This document shows positions 1 through 7,425 of a stretch of 64,000 nucleotides of DNA, one piece after another. Source of the stretch: Gammaproteobacteria bacterium (GTDB lineage: Bacteria; Pseudomonadota; Gammaproteobacteria; Steroidobacterales; Steroidobacteraceae); contig JABCZO010000002.1 of assembly GCA_013289615.1 (NCBI GenBank), positions 1 through 64,000 of the forward strand, read 5' to 3'. The translations under genes and the position numbers were made by a program. Below the pieces are notes generated by a model. That model saw only the letters and a list, made by a program, of their open reading frames with translations. It made no database searches and had not been told where the DNA came from. Position 1 is the first letter of the stretch; each line of letters opens with the position of its first letter.

Positions 1-410
1 GTCTCGAATACCCGAAAGCACTTACCGGCAAAGCGCAGGCACACGCCTTTTCGCTTAATGCTGGCCGCTTTGAAGGGTACCCACCCCAGTGAGCGCCGGG
101 CGCCACGACTCACCCGCCAGCGTAGCTTGAGCCGATGCGCAGCCTGGCGTTTCTGCGCGTAGTGCACACAAATCGACTGAATCGTATCGGCGCCAATCTT
201 GTCAAAATACTGGCTGGCACCGGCCGTCAGGTTGCACAGGTCAAAGCCGCTCATCCACTTGCGTTTGGTATCAGTGCGCGTTGCCGCCTTGAGACTGGTC
301 TCATTGCAGTAGTTGAACACCTCGTTCACTTCCGCTGCTGCGGCATTGAGCCATGAGTAGGCTTCCGCACGAACCTTCAACCGAAGAGTGCGCGTGAACG
401 AGAGCGGCAT
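1..410 (-). CDS. tnpB: TnpB-family RNA-guided nuclease (transposon-encoded), N-terminal part, cut by window edge
   Basis: Reading leftward from the ATG at 410, an open frame of 136 codons runs off the window without a stop. It begins MPLSFTRTLRLKV, and later contains FNYCNETSLKAA, KIGADTIQSICVHYAQKRQA and RRSLGWVPFK, the pattern of the N-terminal wedge/REC part of IS200/IS605-type TnpB (OrfB). TnpB proteins are RNA-guided DNA endonucleases of IS elements. The RuvC catalytic region, zinc finger and the overlapping omega-RNA would lie left of position 1 and cannot be judged. A GAGGAG-like ribosome site lies about 10 nt upstream of the ATG. No tnpA is visible on the right. Whether the copy is intact is unknown. 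Confidence 0.75.
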   Translation of the reverse strand, partial: MPLSFTRTLRLKVRAEAYSWLNAAAAEVNEVFNYCNETSLKAATRTDTKRKWMSGFDLCNLTAGASQYFDKIGADTIQSICVHYAQKRQAAHRLKLRWRVSRGARRSLGWVPFKAASIKRKGVCLRFAGKCFRVFE

Positions 411-521
411 GAGCGTATTATCTCTCCTCACGGGGTTTTCCAGCTCGGGTGTTTTTGCCCACTTCATTGCGAAATTCACTGGCGGGTCGCGACGTCCGTG
501 TCGCTTCATCGTTGCCGTGGC

Positions 522-1196
522 TCAAAGGGCTTTGCGAAAGGTGAGATTGATGCGGCACGCACCCGTCAGTGGGTGCTCGCCGTCGGCCAGTGCGGTGACG
601 CCGTGGAAGGCAAGGCGCTGGCGGCCGCCCCAGACCACCACGTCGCCGTGAAGCAGCGCAATGCGCTGCGCGGGATCGGCGCGGCGCAGGCCGCCGAACA
701 GGAACACGGCCGGCAGCCCCAGCGATACCGACACCACCGGGGCGCTGAGATCGAGCTCGTTGCGGTCCTGGTGCAGGCTCAGTCGCGTCCCGGGCGCATA
801 GCGATTGACCAGGCAGGCGTCGGGTTTAAAGCCGGCGAAGCCAGCCATCGCCGCGGCCCGCGCGGCCAGCCGCTGCAGCAGCGCGGGCATGCCCGGCCAG
901 GGTCGGCCGCTGTCCGGATCGACGCTGTCGTAGCGATAACCGCGCCGATCGCTGACCCAGCCGACGTGGCCGCAGTTGGTCATCGCGACCGACATGGTGA
1001 GGCCACCCGGCGTGACCATATGGCGCCACGGCGCCTGCGCGATCACCGGCTGCAACGCGGCCAGCAGCGCCGGCGCATCAGCGCTTGCCGCACCGGCAAG
1101 CAGCACCGCATCCTCGGCGATGCGCTCCCGGGCGGCGCGCGGCAGCAGCGACTGCGTGCGCGGATCCTGGCGGCGCGAGCGCGGCCGGCTGCTCAT
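522..1196 (-). CDS. alkB: AlkB, DNA oxidative demethylase
   Basis: 224 aa, close to the usual AlkB length. It uses Fe(II) and 2-oxoglutarate to remove 1-methyladenine and 3-methylcytosine lesions from DNA. Visible signatures are the HxD iron ligands H142 and D144 (SLHQDRNE), distal H198 in the block HGDVVVWGG...RLAFHG, and R215/R221 in RINLTFR, which bind 2-oxoglutarate. PDACLVNRYAPG also matches the family. The start codon overlaps the stop of the upstream oxygenase by 4 nt (ATGA), so it is the last gene of an ada-oxygenase-alkB operon and probably induced through Ada. Confidence 0.95.
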   Translation of the reverse strand: MSSRPRSRRQDPRTQSLLPRAARERIAEDAVLLAGAASADAPALLAALQPVIAQAPWRHMVTPGGLTMSVAMTNCGHVGWVSDRRGYRYDSVDPDSGRPWPGMPALLQRLAARAAAMAGFAGFKPDACLVNRYAPGTRLSLHQDRNELDLSAPVVSVSLGLPAVFLFGGLRRADPAQRIALLHGDVVVWGGRQRLAFHGVTALADGEHPLTGACRINLTFRKAL

Positions 1197-1930
1197 AGTG
1201 CATCGTGGAAAACGATGCCGAGCGCATAGCGCTCGCCGTCACGCAGACGGCTGACGCCGTGGCGCATCGTCAGGCGATGCATGCCGTGCGCACCGCGGCC
1301 GGGTCGGTAGCGGGATGCGAAAATGATCGCATCGCCGCGCTCCAGCGGCACGACTTCCACCCGCGACTGCGCGCGCGCTTTCTGTTCCGTCACGACGAAT
1401 TCACCGCCGTAGAAATCGATGCGCGGCTGCGACAACAGCAGCGTGAGCTGCAGCGGAAACACCTGCTCGCCGTACAGATCCTGGTGCAGGCAGTTGAAAT
1501 CGCCGGCCGTATAGCGCAGCAGCAGCGCAGTCGGGCGGGTCTGGCCGGCAGCATGGCAGTGCTCGAGGAACGCGGCATGTTCGGACGGAAAGCGCGTCGC
1601 CAGCTGCAGGGCCTGGTGCCAGCGATTGGCGATCAGCGCCAGCGGTGGGTACAGACCACGGCGCAGCTCCTGCACCAGCGCCGGCAGCGGATAGGCGTAG
1701 TACTGGTATTCACCGCAGCCGAAGCCATGCTGCGCCATGACGATGCGGCTGCGAAACAGTCCCGCGTTTCCATAGCTCGCCGCCAGCGCGGCGCACTCGC
1801 TGCCCGACAGCAGCGCCGGCACGCGCGCGGTGCCGGCGGCATCCAGATCGCTCGCGAGCTGCGTCCACGGCAGCTGCGCGATGCGCTCGGACAGTGGCGC
1901 GTCGGTGGCGAGCGCGCTGGTCGTGCTCAT
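1193..1930 (-). CDS. 2OG-Fe(II) oxygenase encoded between ada and alkB
   Basis: 245 aa from the ATG at 1930, chosen because it overlaps the ada stop by 4 nt; the frame stays open further upstream but only through ada in another frame. A double-stranded beta-helix dioxygenase is indicated by H149/D151 (NCLHQDLYGE), a FYGGEF strand and the C-terminal block RHGVSRLRDGERYALG, with H224 as likely third iron ligand. It differs from AlkB in sequence and belongs to an uncharacterised oxygenase group. Its position between two alkylation-repair genes, coupled on both sides, suggests demethylation or repair of a modified base or nucleotide. The substrate is unknown. Confidence 0.85.
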   Translation of the reverse strand: MSTTSALATDAPLSERIAQLPWTQLASDLDAAGTARVPALLSGSECAALAASYGNAGLFRSRIVMAQHGFGCGEYQYYAYPLPALVQELRRGLYPPLALIANRWHQALQLATRFPSEHAAFLEHCHAAGQTRPTALLLRYTAGDFNCLHQDLYGEQVFPLQLTLLLSQPRIDFYGGEFVVTEQKARAQSRVEVVPLERGDAIIFASRYRPGRGAHGMHRLTMRHGVSRLRDGERYALGIVFHDAL

Positions 1931-3018
1931 CGCGCCGATCGCATCGACGCCTCGCGCTCGAGCAGCGCGCGCTTGCGGCTCACGCCCCAGCGATAGCCGC
2001 TGAGCGAGCCGTCGCGGCGTACCACACGATGACAGGGAATCGCGACCGCCAGGGCATTGGCCGCCACCGCGCCGGCGACCGCGCGCGCTGAACCGGGCAT
2101 GCCTAAGCGACGGGCGATATCCCCATAGCTCACGGTGCTGCCCGGCCGGATGCGGCGCAAAGCCTGCCACACGCGGTGCTGAAACGCGGTCCCGCGCAGA
2201 TCCAGCGGCAAGTCCAGGCCGCGCGCCGGGGCTTCCACCAGGCCGGCGACCTGTGCCACCAGCTTTTCAAATCCAGGCTCACCGCCGATCAGCCGGGCCT
2301 TGGGAAAGCGGTCCTCCAGGTCGCGCAGCAGCACCGCAGCGTCATCGCCCAGAAGGATCGCGCAGATGCCCTTGTCGCTCGCGGCGACCAGGATCGAGCC
2401 GAGCGAGCATTCACCGATGGCAAAGCGGATCGCCACCCCATCACCGCCACTGCGGTAGGCGCTGGGCGTCATCCCCAGGGCCGCGGCGCTGCCGGCGTAG
2501 AAGCGTCCGTTGGAGCCGAAACCGGCGTCGTAGATCGCACCGGTGACGCTGTCGCTGCGCTGCAGCTCATCGCGCACGCGCCGTGCGCGCTGCGCCGTGA
2601 TGTACGCCTTGGGCGTCATGCCCATCTGCTGCCTGAACAGGCGATGGAAATGAAACCGGCTGATACCGGCCGCGCGCGCAAGCGTCGCCAGATCCGGCAT
2701 CAGCTCGGCCGTATCGATCAGCTGGCAGGCCCGTGCCACCATCGCTGCATGCCGCTGCGCCAGGCCGGCGCCGTCCGGGTGGCAGCGCTTGCAGGCGCGA
2801 AAGCCGGCGCGCTCGGCCGCCGCTGCGGTGTCGAAAAACCGCACGTTCTTTCGCAACGCTCGGCGCGCTCCGCACGACGGGCGGCAGTAGATGCCGGTGG
2901 TGCGTACCGCATAACAAAAAATCCCATCGGCGCTGGCGGCCCGTCGCCCGATCGCCGCCCAGCGCTGCGCGTCGGTCGCATAGCGCAGCGGTGCGCGCGT
3001 CGTTGTCGTGGTGTCCAT
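1927..3018 (-). CDS. ada: Ada, bifunctional methyl-DNA repair protein and transcriptional activator
   Basis: 363 aa from the ATG at 3018, which has GAGGAG about 8 nt upstream; a longer frame to 3195 is ignored because that stretch reads as another gene remnant on the plus strand. Domain order is typical: N-terminal zinc domain with C45, C49, C76, C79 (GIYCRPSCG and FRACKRC), where one Cys accepts methyl from phosphotriesters; an AraC helix-turn-helix (about 95-190); and the O6-alkylguanine methyltransferase domain with acceptor C329 in IPCHRVV. Methylated Ada should activate its own operon. It heads the ada-oxygenase-alkB operon, with both junctions overlapping by 4 nt. Confidence 0.95.
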   Translation of the reverse strand: MDTTTTTRAPLRYATDAQRWAAIGRRAASADGIFCYAVRTTGIYCRPSCGARRALRKNVRFFDTAAAAERAGFRACKRCHPDGAGLAQRHAAMVARACQLIDTAELMPDLATLARAAGISRFHFHRLFRQQMGMTPKAYITAQRARRVRDELQRSDSVTGAIYDAGFGSNGRFYAGSAAALGMTPSAYRSGGDGVAIRFAIGECSLGSILVAASDKGICAILLGDDAAVLLRDLEDRFPKARLIGGEPGFEKLVAQVAGLVEAPARGLDLPLDLRGTAFQHRVWQALRRIRPGSTVSYGDIARRLGMPGSARAVAGAVAANALAVAIPCHRVVRRDGSLSGYRWGVSRKRALLEREASMRSAR

Positions 3019-3084
3019 CGCGTCATTCTCCTCGATTGGCCTGGCGCCTATCTTGGCGACACCCGCCCGGCGCGAAACTCCGCC

Positions 3085-3099
3085 TCTTGCTTTTGAATT
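3085..3099 (-). promoter_or_regulatory. Possible Ada box upstream of ada
   Basis: Minus-strand AATTCAAAAGCAAGA lies 66-81 nt before the ada ATG. It resembles the Escherichia coli ada operator as I remember it (AATTAAAGCGCAAGA), with 12 of 15 positions matching. The recalled sequence was not checked, so the call is tentative. Confidence 0.35.
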
Positions 3100-3130
3100 A
3101 GCATCCAGTCGAAGCATCGCAGAATGAGTA

Positions 3131-3241
3131 GTTTCTGAGCCCGCACAGCGCAACAAGCCCCCGATTATCCTGATCCTGGGCACGCTCAGCACCATCAGCC
3201 CGTTTGCGATCCAACGCGACAGCAGCGGCCCTGCCGGTTGA
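3131..3241 (+). pseudogene. Decayed N-terminal fragment of a Bcr/CflA-type MFS exporter
   Basis: Plus-strand frame ending at TGA 3239-3241 encodes KPPIILILGTLSTISPFAI followed by QRDSSGPAG and a stop. The first part looks like the opening transmembrane helix of Bcr/CflA drug exporters (KPP...LILLGALS..GPFAID). The conserved DMYLPA segment that should follow is replaced, and no start codon is seen. The remaining protein is absent. It lies head-to-head with ada and overlaps the region that gives ada a spurious 5' extension. Confidence 0.35.
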
Positions 3242-3464
3242 GTTAACTGAAGGGCGGAGGCGCGCCGGTCAGGGGTCGGTGGCTACGGTCAAATCGTCCT
3301 ATTGTTGCATTAATGCCGTAATATACGGCCAGTTTTGGCGACATTAGCCATCTATTGTTACAATACCGGGAAACCTGGTCACTTGGCGACTGCGGCCGAC
3401 CTCGGAATCGCAAGCGGCAGGTATCGGCGGTAGCATGACTCCAGGCCAACTGAAATGGTGAGCC
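3242..3464. promoter_or_regulatory. AT-richer intergenic region with inverted repeat, upstream of antitoxin-like gene
   Basis: No gene is seen. A perfect inverted repeat, GCCGTA-ATA-TACGGC, lies at 3315-3329 and is followed by an AT-rich stretch. It could be an autoregulatory operator for the toxin-antitoxin-type genes that follow, but it is 135 nt upstream and no protein-operator link can be shown. Confidence 0.3.
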
Positions 3465-3698
3465 GTGGCGAGAGAGCTCGAACAGATCGAACGCGATATC
3501 GAGGCACTGAGTGATGAGCAGCGCCTCGTCCTGTTGCGCTCCTTGATCGCCGACCTTGACGGGCCAGCGGACGCCGACATTGAGGAGGCGTGGCTGTCGG
3601 AAGCTGAACGCCGCGACCGCGAGTTGGAGTCCGGCACCGTCCAATCGATTCCCGCCGAAGACGTCTTTCGCGAGGCCCATCAGCTTCTGCGTCGATGA
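3465..3698 (+). CDS. Addiction-module antitoxin (PF09720-type, ParE/RelE partner)
   Basis: 77 aa starting at GTG 3465. The sequence [20 protein letters not shown], then a central [11 protein letters not shown] and [25 protein letters not shown], matches the small 'putative addiction module component' antitoxins that are encoded immediately upstream of ParE/RelE toxins. Its TGA overlaps the ATG at 3695, exactly where a toxin should begin, but the toxin is reduced to its first codons. It is therefore an orphan antitoxin. Confidence 0.7.
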   Translation: MARELEQIERDIEALSDEQRLVLLRSLIADLDGPADADIEEAWLSEAERRDRELESGTVQSIPAEDVFREAHQLLRR

Positions 3699-3727
3699 GA
3701 GTCCGGCTGCACCCGGCCGCGCGCGCG
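3695..3727 (+). pseudogene. Remnant of a ParE/RelE toxin start codon region
   Basis: The frame beginning at ATG 3695 reads [11 protein letters not shown], the usual first strand of ParE/RelE toxins (…HPAAREEL…). It then departs from the family and runs in frame into the HigA-like sequence that starts at 3779. The overlap with the antitoxin stop is the normal arrangement for an intact pair, so a deletion or recombination has probably removed the toxin body. The right boundary is approximate. Confidence 0.45.
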
Positions 3728-3778
3728 GCAACCGCACAGCGCGCCATTGGTGCGCGGCGAATTTCGACGCATGGGTCG

Positions 3779-4090
3779 ATGCTCAACCCCCCTCATCCCG
3801 GCCTATCGATTCGACATGATTGCCTTGAGCCGCTCGGTCTTAATGTGACCGACGCAGCCAAGGCGCTCGGCGTGACGCGCCAGGCGCTCAACAACCTGGT
3901 CAACGGCAAGAGCGGGATTTCACCCGAGATGGCCATTCGGCTGGATAAGGCCTTTGGCGGTGGAGCGGAGACATGGCTGCGTCTACAGATGGCCTACGAC
4001 CTCGCACGGGCACAGAAGGGCGCCGCTAAGATCACGGTACAGCGGCTGCGTCGTAAGGCGAACGAGCAGGGCGCTGGGCGTTTGCTCTGA
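3779..4090 (+). CDS. higA: HigA-family antitoxin, XRE-type HTH
   Basis: 103 aa from the ATG at 3779; the frame is open back to 3695 through the toxin remnant, so a 131-aa read-through protein is also possible. MLNPPHPG at the start, the helix-turn-helix [20 protein letters not shown] and [29 protein letters not shown] are typical of HigA/VapI antitoxins. A HigB toxin normally precedes it and is missing. Orphan HigA proteins can still repress their own promoter or others. Confidence 0.85.
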   Translation: MLNPPHPGLSIRHDCLEPLGLNVTDAAKALGVTRQALNNLVNGKSGISPEMAIRLDKAFGGGAETWLRLQMAYDLARAQKGAAKITVQRLRRKANEQGAGRLL

Positions 4091-4253
4091 GCCCGAATGA
4101 GAAGAAGACGCGGCAGGGAAGGGCGTGTGCATTGGCGAGCACGCTTCCGGGGACAGCGGTACTCGGATCGCGCTGCTGAATGGCTGAAAGTACAGGAAGA
4201 ACCATAGTCGAAGAGGCCGGAGCAGCCATGGTGCACCTGGATGCGAGAGGCGT

Positions 4254-4733
4254 ATGAAGCGCATTTCTTCGAAGCGGACGGTTTTCTATAAGCGCCTATT
4301 TCCCGTGCTTTGGTTTGGCTTTCTCGCGTCCTTTGTGCTGGCTGGATTGCTGGCAAACCGACGCACGCACGTCGAGGCCGTTCCAATGCTCCTCGTGCCA
4401 TTGGTCATGACGGTAATCGGATATGTGTTGTTTCGGCGGCTGTTGTTCGATCTGGTCGACGAAGTCTGGGACGACGGTGATGCGTTGATCGTCAAGAACA
4501 CCGGCGTCGAGGAGCGCGTACCGTTGAAGAGCATTATCAATATTGGATATTCGTTGCTCACCAACCCAGAGCGGGTGACACTGACGCTGCGCGATGCCGG
4601 TCCTTTCGGGAAAGAAATCACTTTCATGCCGCTGTCTCGTGCGTTTTCGTTTCGATGGTTGTCACGCAATCCGATCGTTGATGAGTTGATCGAGCGGGTG
4701 GATCAGGCGCGGCGGCGTGGGAGCTTAGGGTAG
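4254..4733 (+). CDS. Small inner-membrane protein, PH-like cytoplasmic part
   Basis: 159 aa. Two hydrophobic helices lie near residues 13-33 (FPVLWFGFLASFVLAGLLA) and 43-62, followed by a charged, strand-rich domain (about 70-140: VDEVWDDGDALIVKNTGVE, VPLKSIINIGY). This resembles small bacterial membrane proteins with a PH-like fold, but no family is recognised firmly. A GAGAGG-type ribosome site precedes the ATG. It ends 65 nt before the GTG of the DUF1684 gene. Confidence 0.6.
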   Translation: MKRISSKRTVFYKRLFPVLWFGFLASFVLAGLLANRRTHVEAVPMLLVPLVMTVIGYVLFRRLLFDLVDEVWDDGDALIVKNTGVEERVPLKSIINIGYSLLTNPERVTLTLRDAGPFGKEITFMPLSRAFSFRWLSRNPIVDELIERVDQARRRGSLG

Positions 4734-4762
4734 CAATGCCATCGCAGTTTCTGTCGAGTTCA

Positions 4763-4786
4763 GAAAGCTATACGCCACTGGCGGAC
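4763..4786. repeat. Short dispersed repeat, copy 1
   Basis: GAAAGCTATACGCCACTGGCGGAC is nearly the same as a segment at 5729-5751, differing at about three positions including a 1-nt gap. It contains the inverted repeat GCC-ACT-GGC. It lies in the leader of the DUF1684 gene. Confidence 0.45.
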
Positions 4787-4798
4787 AGGGGGACAATC

Positions 4799-5692
4799 GT
4801 GGCTAAGCTAAAAGTCCTACGCTGGATGGCAGTGTCACTGCTTCCTCTCCTATTGCTGACGCCGTTTGCCTATGCCGGTGATACTGCGTACGTCGCCGAG
4901 ATTCAGAAATGGCGGGACGAGTTTGATAAAGACGTGCGCACAGGAGGTTGGCTCGAGCTTATAGGGCGCCTCCAACTCGAAGAAGGCGGCACGACGCTTG
5001 GCAGCGATTCGGATTCCACCATGATCCTGCCGTCGCAGGCGCCGAAGCGGCTGGGCACAGTGACTCGACAGGCTGGTGTGTTTAAGTTCGAGCCGGCGGA
5101 CGGTATCGAAGCAATCGTTGACGACCATGCGGTCGCCGGCGTCACGGTACTTTCTACAGTCAGCGGCTCTGGGCGAGTCAAAGTCGGCACTTATGGATTT
5201 GCTGTTCGCGCCATCGGGGATGACTTCTACCTGCTGGTTCGGGACTCCCAGAATCCGGCCATTGCTAACTTCAAGGGGACGACCTGGTTTCCGATTGGCG
5301 CCACTTACCGCGTGCCGGCGCGATTCACAGCCTATGAGCACCCGGAACAGGTGCCCACACCGTTGACTCACGTCGAGTCGAAGCAGCTTTTTACATCAAC
5401 GGGTGATGTGACTTTCAAGTGGGCCGGCAAAACCATTCGATTGAAGTCTTTCATCGACGATGATCAGCTCTTCGTCATGTTTCAAGATCCCACGAACGGC
5501 AAGCAGACCTACGGCGGGGGAAGATTTCTCCACGCACCGATGCCGAAAGACGGGCAAACGGTGTTGGACTTCAATAAGGCGTTTAATCCTTATTGCTCCG
5601 TGAATACCTACGTGATGTGTCCGATTCCTCCGCCGGAGAATCGGCTCGAGGTCAAGATCGCTGCCGGGGAGAAGTACGACGGGCATGAGTGA
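4799..5692 (+). CDS. DUF1684 family exported protein
   Basis: 297 aa from GTG 4799, chosen because GGGGGA sits 5 nt upstream and a signal peptide (LRWMAVSLLPLLLLTPFAYA) follows at once; an ATG at 4736 would add 21 residues across a short repeat. The mature part has the DUF1684 hallmarks: a start with IQKWRDEFDKDVR..GWLELIGRLQLEEG, a strand-rich middle, and the C-terminal FNKAFNPYCSVNTYVMCPIPPPENRL. The function of DUF1684 is not established. Codon usage looks less GC-biased than downstream genes, fitting an accessory region. Confidence 0.8.
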   Translation: MAKLKVLRWMAVSLLPLLLLTPFAYAGDTAYVAEIQKWRDEFDKDVRTGGWLELIGRLQLEEGGTTLGSDSDSTMILPSQAPKRLGTVTRQAGVFKFEPADGIEAIVDDHAVAGVTVLSTVSGSGRVKVGTYGFAVRAIGDDFYLLVRDSQNPAIANFKGTTWFPIGATYRVPARFTAYEHPEQVPTPLTHVESKQLFTSTGDVTFKWAGKTIRLKSFIDDDQLFVMFQDPTNGKQTYGGGRFLHAPMPKDGQTVLDFNKAFNPYCSVNTYVMCPIPPPENRLEVKIAAGEKYDGHE

Positions 5693-5728
5693 ACGGCAAT
5701 GGCTGACGGCGCGATTTGTGGGCGCTCG

Positions 5729-5751
5729 GAATCTATACGCCGCTGGCGGAC
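5729..5751. repeat. Short dispersed repeat, copy 2
   Basis: Second copy of the element at 4763-4786 (GAATCTATACGCCGCTGGCGGAC), again just upstream of a gene, here the permease. The inner inverted repeat is extended to CGCC-GCT-GGCG. Confidence 0.45.
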
Positions 5752-5848
5752 TTAGTATGAGCTGGGAGGATGATTTGATCGACCGACGCACTCAGGCGGC
5801 CTGCGCCACTTGCGTAGTTTCAGACAAGAATTCCGTCGGGGAGGGTTG

Positions 5849-7276
5849 GTGAGCGCACAGCATCCGAGCGCGGCGGCCGCGAGCAGTGGGACGCAGCAGC
5901 TGCATCGCACGCTCTCCTCGTTCGGCGTGCTGATGCTGACCCTGTCGTGTCTGTCGCCGGTAGTCTCGATCTATGGACTCGGCTCGGACGTCCTGCTGCG
6001 TGCCGGCACCGGCGCGGCCAGCATGTTCATCGTCGGCATCGGCGTGGCACTGGTGTGGGCCATCGTCTACGCGGAGCTCGGATCCGCTTACCCGTACGCC
6101 GGTGGCGACTATGTCGGCGTGGGTTCCATATTGGGTCCTTGGGCGGGCTTCGCTAGCCTGACGGTCTGGGCAGTCACGCAGGGCCCGTCCATCGCTTTTC
6201 TGGCGAGAACGATCGCCAGCTACGTCAGCGAGGTGCTACCGGCGGCATCGCCGCTCATGGTGACCTATGGTGCGCTCGCCGCAGCCGTGGCGGTCGCTTT
6301 GCTTGCCGTGCGCACCAGCGCGTTCGTCACCGGAATCTTCCTCGGCATCGAGATGCTGGCCGTTTTCGCTCTGATTGCTGTCGGGCTCTGGCACCCGACT
6401 CGCAGCCTCTCCGAGGTCCTCGCCCATCCGCTGACGCTCGGGGCTGCCGGGACGCTGGTGCCGGTGGCAATGGGCGCGATGGCGCTGGCGGGCGTCAGCG
6501 CCGCCTACGCGACCACCGGCGGCAACCAGGCGATCGCATTCGGAGAGGAACTGGCACAGCCGCACCGCCACATGGGCCGCGTGATTCTGATCGCGGGCCT
6601 GATTGGCGCGTTTGCCACGGCTGTGCCCGTCATTGTCGTGGCCATCAGCGCGCCGGACCTGCCGTTTATGCTGCGAAGTCCGGCGCCATTCAGCGCCTTC
6701 GTCGCCTCCGTGGCCGGGCCCGCGGCCGGTCAGTTATTGAGTGCAGGCGTCATATTGGCATTGTTCAACGCGCTGATCGCCCTGATCATGTTCGCCGCGC
6801 GCCTGTTCTTCAGCTTTGGGCGCGACGAGATATTCAACCGCGCCGTCAACGTAACCCTGGCGCGGGTGCATCACTCCTCCGGAGCCCCGCGGGCGGCCAC
6901 CTGGTTCGTCAGCATGATCGGGGCGGCTTGCTGCCTGCTGAACACGCACGTGCTGGTGGTCTTCATTTCGGGTCTGACGGTCTACAGTCTCGGCCTGGTG
7001 AGCTATGCCGTGCTTATCGGACGCGCGCGGCAGTTGACCGGGCAGCCCGGGTGCTGGCGATCGATGCTGTTTCCGCTCGCACCGGTGCTCGGCCTGATGC
7101 TGGCAGTCGCGTTCGGAATCGCAGACCTGGTTGATGCGGATGCCGGGCGGCCGAGCCTGCTTATACTCGGAGCGATGATCGCAGCGGGTCTGCTCTGGCA
7201 CCACCTGGTCTTGCGCCGGCGTCCCGGTGGCTGGGCACCGAAAGTCATGTCGATACCGCCCGCCGCGGCGGAATAA
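5849..7276 (+). CDS. APC-superfamily amino acid permease
   Basis: 475 aa from GTG 5849, which has GGGGAGGG a few bases upstream; a TTG at 5810 would add 13 residues. About 12 hydrophobic segments are visible, and the N-terminal block (LTLSCLSPVVSIYGLGSDVL, AELGSAYPYAGGDYVG) matches amino acid-polyamine-organocation permeases, whose first helix binds the substrate carboxylate through a Gly-rich break. It imports or exchanges an amino acid or amine across the inner membrane; the substrate cannot be told. The next feature downstream is tRNA-Arg on the other strand. Confidence 0.85.
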   Translation: MSAQHPSAAAASSGTQQLHRTLSSFGVLMLTLSCLSPVVSIYGLGSDVLLRAGTGAASMFIVGIGVALVWAIVYAELGSAYPYAGGDYVGVGSILGPWAGFASLTVWAVTQGPSIAFLARTIASYVSEVLPAASPLMVTYGALAAAVAVALLAVRTSAFVTGIFLGIEMLAVFALIAVGLWHPTRSLSEVLAHPLTLGAAGTLVPVAMGAMALAGVSAAYATTGGNQAIAFGEELAQPHRHMGRVILIAGLIGAFATAVPVIVVAISAPDLPFMLRSPAPFSAFVASVAGPAAGQLLSAGVILALFNALIALIMFAARLFFSFGRDEIFNRAVNVTLARVHHSSGAPRAATWFVSMIGAACCLLNTHVLVVFISGLTVYSLGLVSYAVLIGRARQLTGQPGCWRSMLFPLAPVLGLMLAVAFGIADLVDADAGRPSLLILGAMIAAGLLWHHLVLRRRPGGWAPKVMSIPPAAAE

Positions 7277-7309
7277 ATGCCCTTCCTGATTGATGGGTGA
7301 AAAAGTTCG

Positions 7310-7386
7310 TGGCGCGCCCGGCGGGATTCGAACCCACGACCTGCAGCTTCGGAGGCTGCCACTCTATCCAGCTGAGCTACGGGCGC
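7310..7386 (-). tRNA. tRNA-Arg (anticodon CCG)
   Basis: Read on the minus strand from 7386, the acceptor arm GCGCCCG pairs with CGGGCGC, the D arm contains AGCTCAGCTGGATAGAG, the anticodon arm is GCAGC-CTCCGAA-GCTGC giving anticodon CCG, and the T arm contains GGTTCGAATCC. Discriminator G is followed by encoded CCA (7312-7310). It reads the Arg codon CGG. Confidence 0.97.
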
Positions 7387-7425
7387 ACGTGAGCGCTGCG
7401 GGCAAGATTAGCGCGACATCTGGCC

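Noticed and set aside
4097-4207. 36-codon Arg-rich frame after higA
   Set aside because: Too short, no motif and no ribosome site.
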